The position numbers and the translations under genes were made by a program. 64,000 bases of DNA from Nitrososphaerales archaeon (GTDB taxonomy: Archaea > Thermoproteota > Nitrososphaeria > Nitrososphaerales > Gagatemarchaeaceae), in contig JAJTZB010000006.1 in assembly GCA_032906765.1 (NCBI GenBank), positions 62,001 through 126,000 on the forward strand, given 5' to 3'. Below the pieces are notes generated by a model. The model did no database searches. It was given only the letters and a program-made list of their open reading frames with translations, and had not been told where the DNA came from. Below are positions 56,157 to 64,000 of this stretch, piece after piece; the stretch's first letter is position 1, and each line of letters opens with the position of its first letter.

Positions 56157-56238
56157 TTATGCTTTTATCCTTTGAAACACCAACAGTCACTGCTATCACT
56201 GAACAGTTAAAGAGCCAACGCCGCTCAGGCCGAAGCGT

Positions 56239-56388
56239 GCCGGGGTAGCACAGCTTGGTCTACTGCGCCGGGGCTAGCCGTAGCGGCGTGACTCATAATC
56301 GACCAGGATGCGAAATCCGGAGAGGACGTAGAACTCCCCGGTGATCGCGGGCTCGAATTGAAAGCGAACGAGAATCCCGCCCCCGGCA
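56239..56388 (+). tRNA. tRNA-Met (CAT), elongator type, with apparently four introns
   Basis: Acceptor GCCGGGG / CCCCGGC and A73 frame 150 nt. Anticodon CAT is at 56294-56296. To give the elongator fold four insertions must go: about 56272-56290 (19 nt, anticodon stem 30/31), 56299-56315 (17 nt, about 37/38), 56323-56343 (21 nt, variable region) and 56358-56374 (17 nt, T-loop, between CTCGAA and T). Removing 74 nt leaves a normal 76-nt tRNA with stems CCGGA/TCCGG and GCGGG/CCCGC. Exact junctions may shift by 1-2 nt. tRNA-Ile2 is less likely by resemblance to archaeal elongator Met. Confidence 0.82.
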
Positions 56389-56471
56389 CTCATAGCTTCA
56401 CGTCAATCTATGGCACTGATGTCAAGTCTTTTACTGCCACGGTGCTTCGAAGCACACCACTTTCTCCGGTG

Positions 56472-58127
56472 TCACCAGAAATCGGCGAAGCTCCCTATGG
56501 TCGAAGTCGAATCGTGAAACGAGACCGTCTTCGTCGCCGCGTCTGCGGCTGCCCCCACATTCGGGAACGTCTCACCCCACCGCCAAAGAACCTTCCAATA
56601 TGACTGGTTGCCCTGTAGGGACTGCGCGTGGTCTACGCAGCTCCATGTTCCGTTCAGCAGTATTGATGGACAAGCGAACGTGACTGCCCAAGCCCCATTC
56701 AGTGGCCGAAGGCTAGTGACTCCGAACTGGAAGAAGAACGCGCCACCAGGAGACGGCTTGTCGGGCGGGCCGAGCCAGCCAGCGTTGAACGCAACGTTCA
56801 TGCGAGCCGACGCCTGGAAAGAACCAAGCACGACAGGTTCTGCGTCCGAACCATACTCCCAGACTACCGTGTGGTTCTCCCACCGCAGCGTTAGTCGCAG
56901 AGGCTGGTCTGGACTCTCGCCTCTATACGGCGCTGAAACACGATACAGCAAGATCTTCCATGAGTGACCGCCGCACGCCGCGTTGGCATCGCATATTCGC
57001 CAAGCGCTCGCCGCGAGGTTCTCGCTCCCATTTCCCCACAAGACGACATCGAAACGGTAGCCGTAGTCTATACCATCGGTGCAGCAGTCAGCCGAGTGTA
57101 CACCTATTCCCGCTGCGATGAAGTTGCCTGCGGGTATGGCAGCAACATCGGAATCCGCGAAGCTCACGTTAAGCGAGACCGCGGTCGGGCGAACCATCGG
57201 GCTTGACATGAATCCGCCGACATACAATGGAACCGCATAGGAATAGCTGCTAGGCATGCCGGGATTGGATGATGCTACGACTTGTCCAGCAACGGCATCC
57301 GGCCAAACGACCAAACTCGTCAACAACACGAAGAGGACGATGCCCACTAACGGCCAAGGCGACTCTCGTATCAACGCGGCAGCACGGGTCCCGCCCCGCA
57401 ACATGGCGAGGGCAAGGACAGCTCCAACAAACGTGACTAACAGACTCGAAAAGGCGAAGGGCAAGATTTCCCAAAAATACTGCCAAGCCATACCCGCTCC
57501 CAACAGCAACAATGCACCCTGCGAGACAGCCGGCAATGCGAGGCGGTTTACGACACTCATCCCCTGTGGCGCCTTGAGCGTGACTGTCAACGATAGGATT
57601 CCAAGGAAGACCAATGTGGCGAAGGGATCAAAGGGAGCGAGGACCTTGGCGCCCGCGAGGGTAAAAACCACGGCGTTGTAGGCGATTGCGTAGAAAGTGC
57701 AGGCCTCCACGAAAGATGTTTGCCACCGGCTCTTGAGTTCACCACTTCTGCCGAAGCTACCAAGATATGCGGTCGCCACTCCTTCCGCGGCGAAGAAGGA
57801 ACCCATCCTGAGCGGCTCGAGCCCATCTGCTCCCAAGCTGTAGCACAGGAGCGGCTGACAGACAGCATAGAACAGAGAAACGAGGATGAATACCGACAGC
57901 AAGTAGGTGACCCACGCGCGAGTAGGTCCAAACCGGTAACCGAGCGCCCCGGCGGCGAGGGCTAGGTAGACCACATCGAAGTAATACCTGTCCCCAGAGA
58001 AGGTCGCGAAGGTTTGGCTATGAATCAGGAAAAAGTGCTGTGCCAGCTTCTCGAAGGCGTAAGGAGGAGCGACGACTAACAAAACTCCGAGGGCCGGCCA
58101 GACGAGCGACCGGAATCTCGCGTTCAA
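56472..58127 (-). CDS. Polytopic membrane protein with extracellular beta-rich domain
   Basis: A 551-residue protein: about eight membrane helices in residues 1-275, then an extracytoplasmic region of 270 residues rich in beta strands with cysteines paired as DCCTDGIDYGYRFDVV, RICDANAACGG and FACPSI...SCVDH, likely disulfides, and N-glycosylation-type N-x-S/T sites. The second part resembles a lectin- or laminin-like jelly roll. No catalytic motif is visible. It is alone on its strand. Confidence 0.65.
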   Translation of the reverse strand: MNARFRSLVWPALGVLLVVAPPYAFEKLAQHFFLIHSQTFATFSGDRYYFDVVYLALAAGALGYRFGPTRAWVTYLLSVFILVSLFYAVCQPLLCYSLGADGLEPLRMGSFFAAEGVATAYLGSFGRSGELKSRWQTSFVEACTFYAIAYNAVVFTLAGAKVLAPFDPFATLVFLGILSLTVTLKAPQGMSVVNRLALPAVSQGALLLLGAGMAWQYFWEILPFAFSSLLVTFVGAVLALAMLRGGTRAAALIRESPWPLVGIVLFVLLTSLVVWPDAVAGQVVASSNPGMPSSYSYAVPLYVGGFMSSPMVRPTAVSLNVSFADSDVAAIPAGNFIAAGIGVHSADCCTDGIDYGYRFDVVLWGNGSENLAASAWRICDANAACGGHSWKILLYRVSAPYRGESPDQPLRLTLRWENHTVVWEYGSDAEPVVLGSFQASARMNVAFNAGWLGPPDKPSPGGAFFFQFGVTSLRPLNGAWAVTFACPSILLNGTWSCVDHAQSLQGNQSYWKVLWRWGETFPNVGAAADAATKTVSFHDSTSTIGSFADFW

Positions 58128-58232
58128 CTACCTCCCCAAATCGGAAGAATCACCTTTAAGGCTGCGGCAACGCATTTCCGCTGGCACTCCCAGCAACCCT
58201 TATTATCCGACGCCGACGCGGCAGGCGAAAGA

Positions 58233-58364
58233 TTGCAGATTCCGTTCCTAGACATAACCAGCTTCTACAACTTCTTGAGCACGATGATGATAGTGCTCTT
58301 CGTAGTGGGATTGGTCGTCGTCTTCGTCTACGAGTACGAAGCCCTGAGACGGTCGAAGACCTAG
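58233..58364 (+). CDS. Single-helix small membrane protein, 43 residues
   Basis: MQIPFLDITSFYNFLSTMMI and VLFVVGLVVVFVYEYEALRR then SKT. TTG start about 26 nt after a TATA-like CTTATTATCC. One membrane helix followed by an acidic/basic tail; may be a subunit or regulator. It overlaps the last 4 nt of the convergent RPA gene. Not a known family. Confidence 0.5.
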   Translation: MQIPFLDITSFYNFLSTMMIVLFVVGLVVVFVYEYEALRRSKT

Positions 58365-59758
58365 CCGCGTCTATTCAGTCGCTCTACTACTGTCGTGGCG
58401 GAAACCTGCAGGGTCCATGCGCCCATCTTCGTCACCTTCGGAGTGACGCCGACTATCCTCAACCTCTCCCCTGGCTCGATTCCAGGGAACCGGGTCGAAT
58501 CCTCCCGCCAACCCACCACCTCGATTTCGCCCGTATCATCGCCCACGACCAGCTCTCCCTTCTTGACTACCGAGCCGTCCCTCAACCGCACGTCTACGGC
58601 AGTCCCGCGGGAAAGGGCGATGACCTCGACCATAATCTGGGCGGCTTCATCTCTCGCGTTCTTCACCTTCACTGACAGCTCTGCCAAGCTTGGGAATCCG
58701 TCCTCCTTCGCCTGCGACAGAGACCCCGGAGTTTTGCAGACAATCCTCCCGCTGGACTCTTGGTCCGGCGACACTGCTATCACGTCGCCGCCCTTCAGAC
58801 CCAAGTCAGGTGCGACCTCCACGACCCTGACCCTTTTCTCCCTGTCTAGGGCCAAGACGGTCGGGTTCCCAGCAGAGTCGGAGACTGCGGCCACCCTCAA
58901 TTCCATCGAAGTCCTCTTCGAGTCAACAAAGATTGTGCTGCCAGCGTCGCCGTGCAGCTCCAGCTCCCCCCGGGAAGAACGCCTGGACCTAAGGTTCGTC
59001 AGCTTCACCCTCTGTCCCACCCTGAGGTCGGGGCGGCTCGACGGGCTCCATACGACTACGCGGCTTCTATCTTTGCTCCCATCGCCAGTCACCTCGAACT
59101 GAAAGAGAGACCCGGAGGAACCGTCTTCGCGCACAAATTCGGAGTAACGCGGTTCCGAGGACACCACGCAATCGACGACGAGGAACGGCCGCTCCTCGGT
59201 TAACTTCGTGAGCTTCTCAGAAACGCCATCGAGACCGACTAGCTTCTCCGTTACTGCTTCCTCCTTCAGCAGTTCGAGCCTTCCCCTTTTGCCAAGGTTC
59301 AGATTCGGCTTCCCGTCAAGTCCTTGCTTTACGTAGCCGCTCACGACCCTGACCGGCGCTCCGACGACGATTCCCAGCTTCTCTGGCTCGTCTGTCTGGT
59401 CGTCCCAGATTGTTAATCTGACCGAGCGATCCTTGTCGAACAACACGAGCCTGCGGTACCTGCCCGAGCCCCCGTCCTTCTTCTGGTACGTGGATACGGG
59501 GTGAATCCCCAGCACCCTAGCCACGACAGTGATGTCGTTGGCACCGACGTGCAAGTCCTTGATGGAAAGGTCGCTCGACACCGCGCGCTGCAGTGTTACT
59601 CCCAGCTCCCCTGCCACCAGGAAGAGCGCTCCTTGGTCAGTGAGGTATCCCGCACCGACCATGTCCTTCTTCTCCTCCACCCGTCTCATCAGTTCTTCCC
59701 TCGTCAATTCGGGGCGATTCCTGAGCAGCTCGTCTACCAGCGCTTCGAAGTCGGACAC
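58361..59758 (-). CDS. Replication protein A-like ssDNA-binding protein (multiple OB folds)
   Basis: A 465-residue RPA large-subunit-like protein with at least three OB folds: about 60-165 (ITVVARVLGIHPVSTYQKKDGGSGRYRRLVLFDKDRSVRLTIWDDQ), 180-285, and a C-terminal one (AQIMVEVIALSRGTAVDVRLRDGSVVKKGELVVGDDTGEIEVVGWRED). GTG start. No zinc finger is seen. It coats single-stranded DNA in replication and repair. It lies 4 nt after the aminotransferase gene in the alba - aminotransferase - RPA operon. Confidence 0.88.
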   Translation of the reverse strand: MSDFEALVDELLRNRPELTREELMRRVEEKKDMVGAGYLTDQGALFLVAGELGVTLQRAVSSDLSIKDLHVGANDITVVARVLGIHPVSTYQKKDGGSGRYRRLVLFDKDRSVRLTIWDDQTDEPEKLGIVVGAPVRVVSGYVKQGLDGKPNLNLGKRGRLELLKEEAVTEKLVGLDGVSEKLTKLTEERPFLVVDCVVSSEPRYSEFVREDGSSGSLFQFEVTGDGSKDRSRVVVWSPSSRPDLRVGQRVKLTNLRSRRSSRGELELHGDAGSTIFVDSKRTSMELRVAAVSDSAGNPTVLALDREKRVRVVEVAPDLGLKGGDVIAVSPDQESSGRIVCKTPGSLSQAKEDGFPSLAELSVKVKNARDEAAQIMVEVIALSRGTAVDVRLRDGSVVKKGELVVGDDTGEIEVVGWREDSTRFPGIEPGERLRIVGVTPKVTKMGAWTLQVSATTVVERLNRRG

Positions 59759-59762
59759 GGCG

Positions 59763-61115
59763 CTAACCTCCGACCACTGTCTTGTTTACCGCTGAAATGG
59801 CCTCTTCGAGTATGTCAAGGCCCTCGTCCAGCACCTCCTCGGTCGTGTTCAACGGAGGGATGATTCTGATCGTGTTCCTTCCCGCGGTTATCGCGAGCAA
59901 CCCGCTCTTGAAGCAGTGTTCAATGATCTGGCGAGACTCCTTCTCTCCACGCTCCTTGGTCCGCTTGTTCTTGACTATCTCGACCCCGACGAACAGGCCC
60001 ATCCCCCTCACATCCCCGATTATCTCGTAACACTCCTTCATTTCCAGCAAACGGCTCACGGCCCTCTTCCCGAGCCTTCTTGCGTTGTCCAGCAAGCGCT
60101 CTGATTTCATGACGTCAAGGGTTGCGAGTGCGGCCTCCACAGCCACCGGGTTGGCGCCGAAGGTCGACGCGTGTTGTCCTGGCTTCCAGCTCTCCATCAC
60201 CTCTGCCTTGGCGACCATCGCGCTGAGTGGCAACCCGGACGCTATTCCCTTGGCAATCGTTATGATGTCGGGGACGACCCCGAAATTCTCTATCCCGAAG
60301 TACTTCCCGGTCCTGCCCATACCCGTCTGAATCTCATCGGAGACGAAGAGGACGCCCTCCTTCCTCATGAACTCCATGCGCTTGAAGTACTCGGGCGGCG
60401 GCACCACGTAACCTCCTTCTCCTTGAATCGGCTCAAGGAAATAAGCCGCAATCTCGTCCACGGGGACGAACTTTTCGAGGTACTGTTCCTTGAAGAAGTC
60501 GACGCAGTAGTAGTCGCACTCTGGAAAAGTCTGCTTCCACGGGCACCTGTAGCAGTACGGGAACGGGAAATGAACCACATCCGGAATCAGGGGCAGCGAC
60601 CCCCTCCTCTGCATTGGCTTGCTCGCGGTGAGGCTGAGCGCTCCCATCGTCCTGCCATGGAACGCTCCCGAGTGGGCCAAGAAGATCGGCCGCTTCGTGT
60701 AGTTCCGGGTGAGCTTCATCGCCGCCTCTATAGCCTCGGCCCCGCTGTTGCCGAAGTAGACCATCTTTCGGAACTTCCCAGGAGTCAGCGAGACGAGCCG
60801 CTCTGACAGCTCCACGAGGTTCTCATAGTAGAAGTCGGTATACGAGAAATGGACGAACTTCTCAGACTGCCGCTTGATTGCCTCGACCACCTTCGGATGG
60901 GTCGAGCCGGTGCTCAGGACGGCGATGCCGGCGGTGAAGTCGATGAACTGGTTCCCGTCGACGTCCTTGATGATCGAATCATGGGCCGATTCGACCACCA
61001 AGGGGTAGAATCTGGATATCGAAGGAGAGACGAACTTGGCCGTCCTGTCCACGACCGCAGACGCCTTCCTGCCTGGGAGTTTGGTGCTTACCTTGGCGAA
61101 CTTCCTTGCCTTCAA
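59763..61115 (-). CDS. Class III PLP aminotransferase (archaeal GABA/ornithine type)
   Basis: PLP-dependent omega-aminotransferase or amino acid racemase-like enzyme, 450 residues. Signature motifs: FGNSGAEAIEAAMKLTRNYT, PFPYCYRCPWKQTFPECDYYC (a Cys-rich insertion typical of archaeal 4-aminobutyrate/ornithine-type members), FVSDEIQTGMGRTGKYFGIE (the D-E-I-Q-x-G block) and IAKGIASGLPLSAMV with the PLP Lys. Substrate could be 4-aminobutyrate, ornithine or acetylornithine. TTG start. Confidence 0.88.
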   Translation of the reverse strand: MKARKFAKVSTKLPGRKASAVVDRTAKFVSPSISRFYPLVVESAHDSIIKDVDGNQFIDFTAGIAVLSTGSTHPKVVEAIKRQSEKFVHFSYTDFYYENLVELSERLVSLTPGKFRKMVYFGNSGAEAIEAAMKLTRNYTKRPIFLAHSGAFHGRTMGALSLTASKPMQRRGSLPLIPDVVHFPFPYCYRCPWKQTFPECDYYCVDFFKEQYLEKFVPVDEIAAYFLEPIQGEGGYVVPPPEYFKRMEFMRKEGVLFVSDEIQTGMGRTGKYFGIENFGVVPDIITIAKGIASGLPLSAMVAKAEVMESWKPGQHASTFGANPVAVEAALATLDVMKSERLLDNARRLGKRAVSRLLEMKECYEIIGDVRGMGLFVGVEIVKNKRTKERGEKESRQIIEHCFKSGLLAITAGRNTIRIIPPLNTTEEVLDEGLDILEEAISAVNKTVVGG

Positions 61116-61154
61116 ACGGGTTCATCCCCGACCCAGTTGGTCGGCCTATAACCT

Positions 61155-61502
61155 TTAGGTCGGAATCGAGAGTTCTATTTCCAGCACGGGGAGGTTAAGC
61201 TGCCTGCCGTCCCTCGCGGTGACGTTCTCTCCGTCTATCGTGATGTTCGAGATCTCCACGTTGCTCATGAAGCGCTTCTTCAGAACCTGGGCCACGTCGA
61301 CCGACATGTTGATCGCCTCGCCCCTCGCCCTGAGGACGACCCGTTGGGCCCCACCGTTGAACATTGTGATGCAGGCGGTCACGTAATTGAGAAGCGGCTT
61401 TGACTGTCCGACTATGACCGTCTTCCTCTCCTCAGTGACCGTCCCTGTTTCCTCAGGGACTGGCTTCGTCTCCTCAGCGACTGTATTCGTCTCCTCAGAC
61501 AA
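61155..61502 (-). CDS. albA: Alba DNA/RNA-binding protein with acidic N-terminal extension
   Basis: Alba chromatin protein: VIVGQSKPLLNYVTACITMFNGGAQRVVLRARGEAINMSVDVAQVL with the surface Lys of the KPLLNY block, and NITIDGENVTARDGRQLNLPVLEIEL. It is preceded by an acidic Glu/Thr-rich extension of about 25 residues (EETNTVAEETKPVPEETGTV) that is not part of the Alba fold and may regulate DNA binding. It binds DNA and RNA. It is first in the operon, 39 nt before the aminotransferase. Confidence 0.93.
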   Translation of the reverse strand: MSEETNTVAEETKPVPEETGTVTEERKTVIVGQSKPLLNYVTACITMFNGGAQRVVLRARGEAINMSVDVAQVLKKRFMSNVEISNITIDGENVTARDGRQLNLPVLEIELSIPT

Positions 61503-61600
61503 GCCGTAGACGGGTTTTCAGCCATGCCTTATAACGGCTTGTTTCATGCGAGAATTGCAACCGAATCATATTTGTATGCGCTTTCGGTCGAGGTGAGAGA

Positions 61601-62251
61601 TTGCCGCAGAAGCCAAGGAGAAGGAAGCAAAGCGGGATCAGACCGGCTTACATTATCGCCGCGGCGCTCGCAGTAATACTCGTCGTCGCAATCGGTTGGT
61701 ATGTATACAGCTCCTCTAGCCCACCTGCCAAGTTGGTCTACGCCCGGATTGACACCAGCATGGGCTCGTTCGAGGTGGAGCTCTTCGCTTCCTCTGCCCC
61801 AAAGACGGTGGCGAACTTCGTTACCCTCGCAGAGAGCGGCTTCTACAATAACCTCGTTTGGCACAGAATCGAGCCAAACTTCGTGATCCAGACAGGCGAC
61901 CCCGCTACTAGGAACGGGGGCGGCACCAGGTCGCTCTGGGGAACTCAGGGGTCAAACACCACAGTTCCGCTCGAGATCGATCCCACACTCCACAACTATG
62001 TCGGTTATCTGGGAATGGCACGTGGCAGCGACCCCAACAGCGGGACTTCCCAGTTCTACATCAATCTCGCAAACAACACATCGCTGGATGGCAACGCCCC
62101 AGGACCTTACACTGTGTTCGGCAAGGTCATCAGCGGAATGAACGTTGCGCAGGCGATAGGAGCCGTGCCCGTGGAACTTGTTGGGAGCCAGCACGAGCCG
62201 GTGACGCCCGTCTACGTGACCAGCATTACCATTCTCAGTAACGGGCCGTAA
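61601..62251 (+). CDS. Membrane-anchored cyclophilin-type peptidyl-prolyl isomerase
   Basis: A basic N-terminus (PQKPRRRKQSGIRP) and one membrane helix (AYIIAAALAVILVVAIGWYVY) precede a cyclophilin domain: FVTLAESGFYNNLVWHRIEPNFVIQTGDP, GYLGMARGSDPNSGTSQFYINLAN and GPYTVFGKVISGMNV hold the isomerase signature (R, F, Q, W/H positions). The enzyme would fold exported proteins on the outside. TTG start. 216 residues. Confidence 0.9.
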   Translation: MPQKPRRRKQSGIRPAYIIAAALAVILVVAIGWYVYSSSSPPAKLVYARIDTSMGSFEVELFASSAPKTVANFVTLAESGFYNNLVWHRIEPNFVIQTGDPATRNGGGTRSLWGTQGSNTTVPLEIDPTLHNYVGYLGMARGSDPNSGTSQFYINLANNTSLDGNAPGPYTVFGKVISGMNVAQAIGAVPVELVGSQHEPVTPVYVTSITILSNGP

Positions 62252-62271
62252 CCTATACAGGGTCTAACGGC

Positions 62272-62361
62272 CTATCCTACTACCTTGCTGTCTTTCTCTG
62301 TCTTATCAGCGGAGCAACAAGGCGCACCGCCACAGCAGCAGCAACACGACGTACACTTCAC
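62272..62361 (-). CDS. Cys-rich miniprotein, 29 residues
   Basis: From GTG 62361: MKCTSCCCCCGGAPCCSADK then TEKDSKVVG. Eight cysteines in 29 residues, with GAGGTG just upstream as a ribosome site. It follows a Cys-bearing winged-helix regulator by 28 nt on the same strand. A metal-storage, metallothionein-like or cluster-binding role is likely but unproven. It is too short for automated calls. Confidence 0.5.
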   Translation of the reverse strand: MKCTSCCCCCGGAPCCSADKTEKDSKVVG

Positions 62362-62389
62362 CTCGGCACTAGTAACGCAATCAGGCTAA

Positions 62390-62629
62390 TTATTGACTGG
62401 TTTTGCAGCGGTATCTTCCGCTCACCTTCTCGATGGCGCCGTGCTTCTGGAGCCTCCTCAGGATGCGCGACACAATCTCTTGATGCAGCCCTACTGACCT
62501 CTTGACATCGGAGAATGCCAGCGGCAGTTCGCTTTGGCACACGGTCTCGCATATGAGTGACTCCCTCTCTGTCAGTTGTAGGCACTCCGCGTCGGCGCAA
62601 TCTGCGGTCATGCAGCACACCGTTGACAT
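62390..62629 (-). CDS. Small winged-helix regulator with Cys-rich N-terminus
   Basis: From ATG 62629 a 79-residue ArsR/MarR-like winged helix: MSTVCCMTADCADAECLQLT, then ERESLICETVCQSELPLAFSDVKRSVGLHQEIVSRILRRLQKHGAIEKVSGRYRC. C5, C6, C11 and C16 form a cysteine cluster ahead of the DNA-binding domain, with further Cys at ICETVC. A metal or thiol sensor controlling the Cys-rich miniprotein is plausible. Confidence 0.65.
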   Translation of the reverse strand: MSTVCCMTADCADAECLQLTERESLICETVCQSELPLAFSDVKRSVGLHQEIVSRILRRLQKHGAIEKVSGRYRCKTSQ

Positions 62630-62676
62630 AAGACGCCTGGCTGAACCAGAGTCGCCCCGGTATTTATTGACCGACG

Positions 62677-63060
62677 TCACGCTTCGAAGAGTTCTATCCA
62701 GATGCCATTGGTGTCCTTGACGTAAGCCCACCTGCTTGTCTTCCCCTCGATTTCCTTGACCACTGGATGTCCCATCCTTTTCGCTTCACCAAGAGCCCTT
62801 TCGAGGTTCGCCACGCCAAACGCTAGGTGGTCCAACCCCTCTCCTACCGTATACTTGGTGTAGAACGGGCTATTGCGGGGGTAGTAGTTCAGCTCAATCC
62901 CGAACTTGCCGCCGCTCGACTGCAGGAACGCTACTTCGCCCTTGGTGGCCTCAATCTTGAATCGACCTTTGTACTTCATGCCCAACAGCTTCTTGTAGAA
63001 CCACACGGACTTCCTCAGATTCCTGACTCGAATTCCGACATACGTGAACTTCGCTCTCAT
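62677..63060 (-). CDS. VOC/glyoxalase-family protein
   Basis: A 127-residue vicinal-oxygen-chelate protein: YVGIRVRNLRKSVWFYKKLLGMKYKG, AFLQSSGGKFGIELNYYPRN, EGLDHLAFGVANLERALGEAKR and RWAYVKDTNGIWIELFE. The HL(A)F and final IWIELFE supply metal ligands (His, Glu). It resembles lactoylglutathione lyase or methylmalonyl-CoA epimerase-type members; substrate unknown. ATG 63060 is preferred to an upstream GTG at 63081. Confidence 0.85.
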   Translation of the reverse strand: MRAKFTYVGIRVRNLRKSVWFYKKLLGMKYKGRFKIEATKGEVAFLQSSGGKFGIELNYYPRNSPFYTKYTVGEGLDHLAFGVANLERALGEAKRMGHPVVKEIEGKTSRWAYVKDTNGIWIELFEA

Positions 63061-63148
63061 GGCCGAAAGATCCCTTACCACTTTCTAAAAAGAACGTCGC
63101 TGAGCTCGACCAACGAAGAATTATAGCTGGGCGGCTGGCCGAGACTCC

Positions 63149-63691
63149 ATGGATCCCACGAGAAAGCAAGCGCTCTTCTCCGAGGGGAACGTTCCACCAG
63201 GGGGCGTTTGCCTTTCATTCTTCGTCGTACTACGTCACGGGAACAAGATACTCATCGGCAAGATGGCGAAGCCGGAGATCTGGGTGGGGCGGTTCTTCGT
63301 CAGGAAGGACTTCGCTCCGACGTATGCGAGCAGCGGCAAATTCCTGCTTCCCGCCAGACACTTGGCGTGGTACGAATCGCCGCTGGAGGCCGCGGAAGGC
63401 GTCGTCAGGGACCAGCTTCAGCTCAAGGTCCAGAAGGGCCGTCTGCGAATGATTGATGCCCAATCTCACGTCAGGGGCGACATTGACAACAAAGACCAGC
63501 CACCACACTGGGACATCTGCTTCGTCTTCGAAACGAAGGTCTCGGAGAGGTTCGTTAGAACTGTCAAACCACTTCCTTGGTTCACAGAGCTCGGGTTCAG
63601 GCGGCTGTCTGACTTGACTCCGAACGACTTCACGCGCGGCCACGGCGACGTGCTCGAAGTGGCGGGCCTGCTGAAGACCAAGCGGGCATAA
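63149..63691 (+). CDS. Nudix-fold-like protein with degenerate Nudix box
   Basis: A 180-residue protein. GGVCLSFFVVLRHGNKILIGKM opens like a Nudix fold; the stretch GKFLLPARHLAWYESPLEAAEGVVRDQLQLKVQ occupies the Nudix box position but keeps only part of the G-x5-E-x7-R-E-x-x-E-E-x-G pattern. HWDICFVFETKV and FTELGFRRLSDLT are typical later strands. Hydrolase activity is doubtful; it may have a binding role. No operon partner. Confidence 0.55.
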   Translation: MDPTRKQALFSEGNVPPGGVCLSFFVVLRHGNKILIGKMAKPEIWVGRFFVRKDFAPTYASSGKFLLPARHLAWYESPLEAAEGVVRDQLQLKVQKGRLRMIDAQSHVRGDIDNKDQPPHWDICFVFETKVSERFVRTVKPLPWFTELGFRRLSDLTPNDFTRGHGDVLEVAGLLKTKRA

Positions 63692-63763
63692 GACCAACGA
63701 TCTTCCGCATGCAGTTCGGTTAGGACGCCGATTGGCGGCCCCACTTGAAACCTAGTACGCCGC

Positions 63764-64000
63764 TCATTCCACGAGCGCGGCCGCCTCTTTCAGCAGTCGA
63801 CCGAACTCCTTCTCATCCATGTCCGCCTTACTTCTGACCTTCAGGTGTCTCAGGCCCTTTCCCGTCCCTTCCAGCTTCTTGGACTTCAGCTTGGCCCCCA
63901 TGAAGAAGCCGAGGTTGACATGATCACTGTAATGCATGATGCAGGCGACGTTCTTTCCGTTTACTGTGTAGACTGGGTTGCCCCACTTGACCTGTTCGAC
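63764..64000 (-). CDS. DUF1801-type protein (5' partial)
   Basis: The minus-strand frame is open to the right edge of the window. It reads VEQVKWGNPVYTVNGKNVAC then IMHYSDHVNLGFFMGAKLKS and LEGTGKGLRHLKVRSKADMD, ending KEAAALVE. This is the YdhG/DUF1801 domain core (W-G-x-P-x-Y...H-V-x-L-G-F-F...L-E-G-T-G-K-G-x-R-H). Its biochemical function is unknown. The start lies beyond 64000. Confidence 0.8.
   Translation of the reverse strand, partial: VEQVKWGNPVYTVNGKNVACIMHYSDHVNLGFFMGAKLKSKKLEGTGKGLRHLKVRSKADMDEKEFGRLLKEAAALVE

Noticed and set aside
1-64000. CRISPR arrays, rRNA genes and IS transposases
   Set aside because: I saw no regularly spaced repeats, no rRNA-like sequence and no transposase or integrase gene in the window.

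Overview
The window is high-GC archaeal DNA and reads as a TACK-lineage archaeon close to Nitrososphaerota (Thaumarchaeota). The evidence is both subunits of DNA polymerase D, Orc1/Cdc6 beside ORB-type origin repeats, Alba, RPA, Sec61beta, Elf1, GGGP synthase, UPF0147, DUF2070 and intron-rich tRNA genes with introns at non-canonical positions. Many genes look leaderless, with a TATA element 25-35 nt before the start, and TTG/GTG starts are common. No ammonia-oxidation genes are present, so the exact lineage is an inference.

Layout. 0-11 kb is core: a minus-strand run sec61beta - DUF2070 - tmk - HD phosphohydrolase - XPD, then glyA and the polymerase D large subunit. 11-13.5 kb holds an NRAMP transporter with a divergent MntR-type regulator and a GYD-like gene interrupted by a TGA. 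13.6-35 kb is accessory: metabolic and membrane singletons, three VapBC toxin-antitoxin pairs, several decayed genes, seven copies of a short dispersed repeat, and a candidate defence locus (25.5-31.2 kb) with a receiver-like protein, a dual-GHKL ATPase/kinase, a DNA methyltransferase, a small protein behind a palindrome and a PD-(D/E)XK nuclease. 35.75-36.28 kb is a probable replication origin next to orc1/cdc6.

37.5-38.5 kb is a cassette of two membrane-protein genes bounded by 49-bp inverted repeats. 38.5-42.3 kb is a minus-strand operon of ThyX-like, ThyX, phosphohexomutase and polymerase D small subunit. 43-47 kb carries an intron-bearing tRNA-Ser, Fe-S and redox genes and small zinc or coiled-coil proteins. 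47-51.7 kb is a Rieske/cytochrome b operon with unusual membrane partners. 53.3-54.9 kb is a small islet between tRNA-Leu and decayed copies of its 3' end. 55-56.4 kb has a LAGLIDADG endonuclease gene with tRNA-Thr (D-arm intron) and tRNA-Met (apparently four introns). 58-61.5 kb is an alba - aminotransferase - RPA operon, and the window ends with regulators, a Cys-rich miniprotein and small enzymes.

Replication and nucleotide genes (XPD, Tmk, HD dNTPase-like, DP2, Orc1, DP1, ThyX, RPA) lie on both sides of the origin, so the window is a replication neighbourhood into which accessory DNA has been inserted on one side of the origin.
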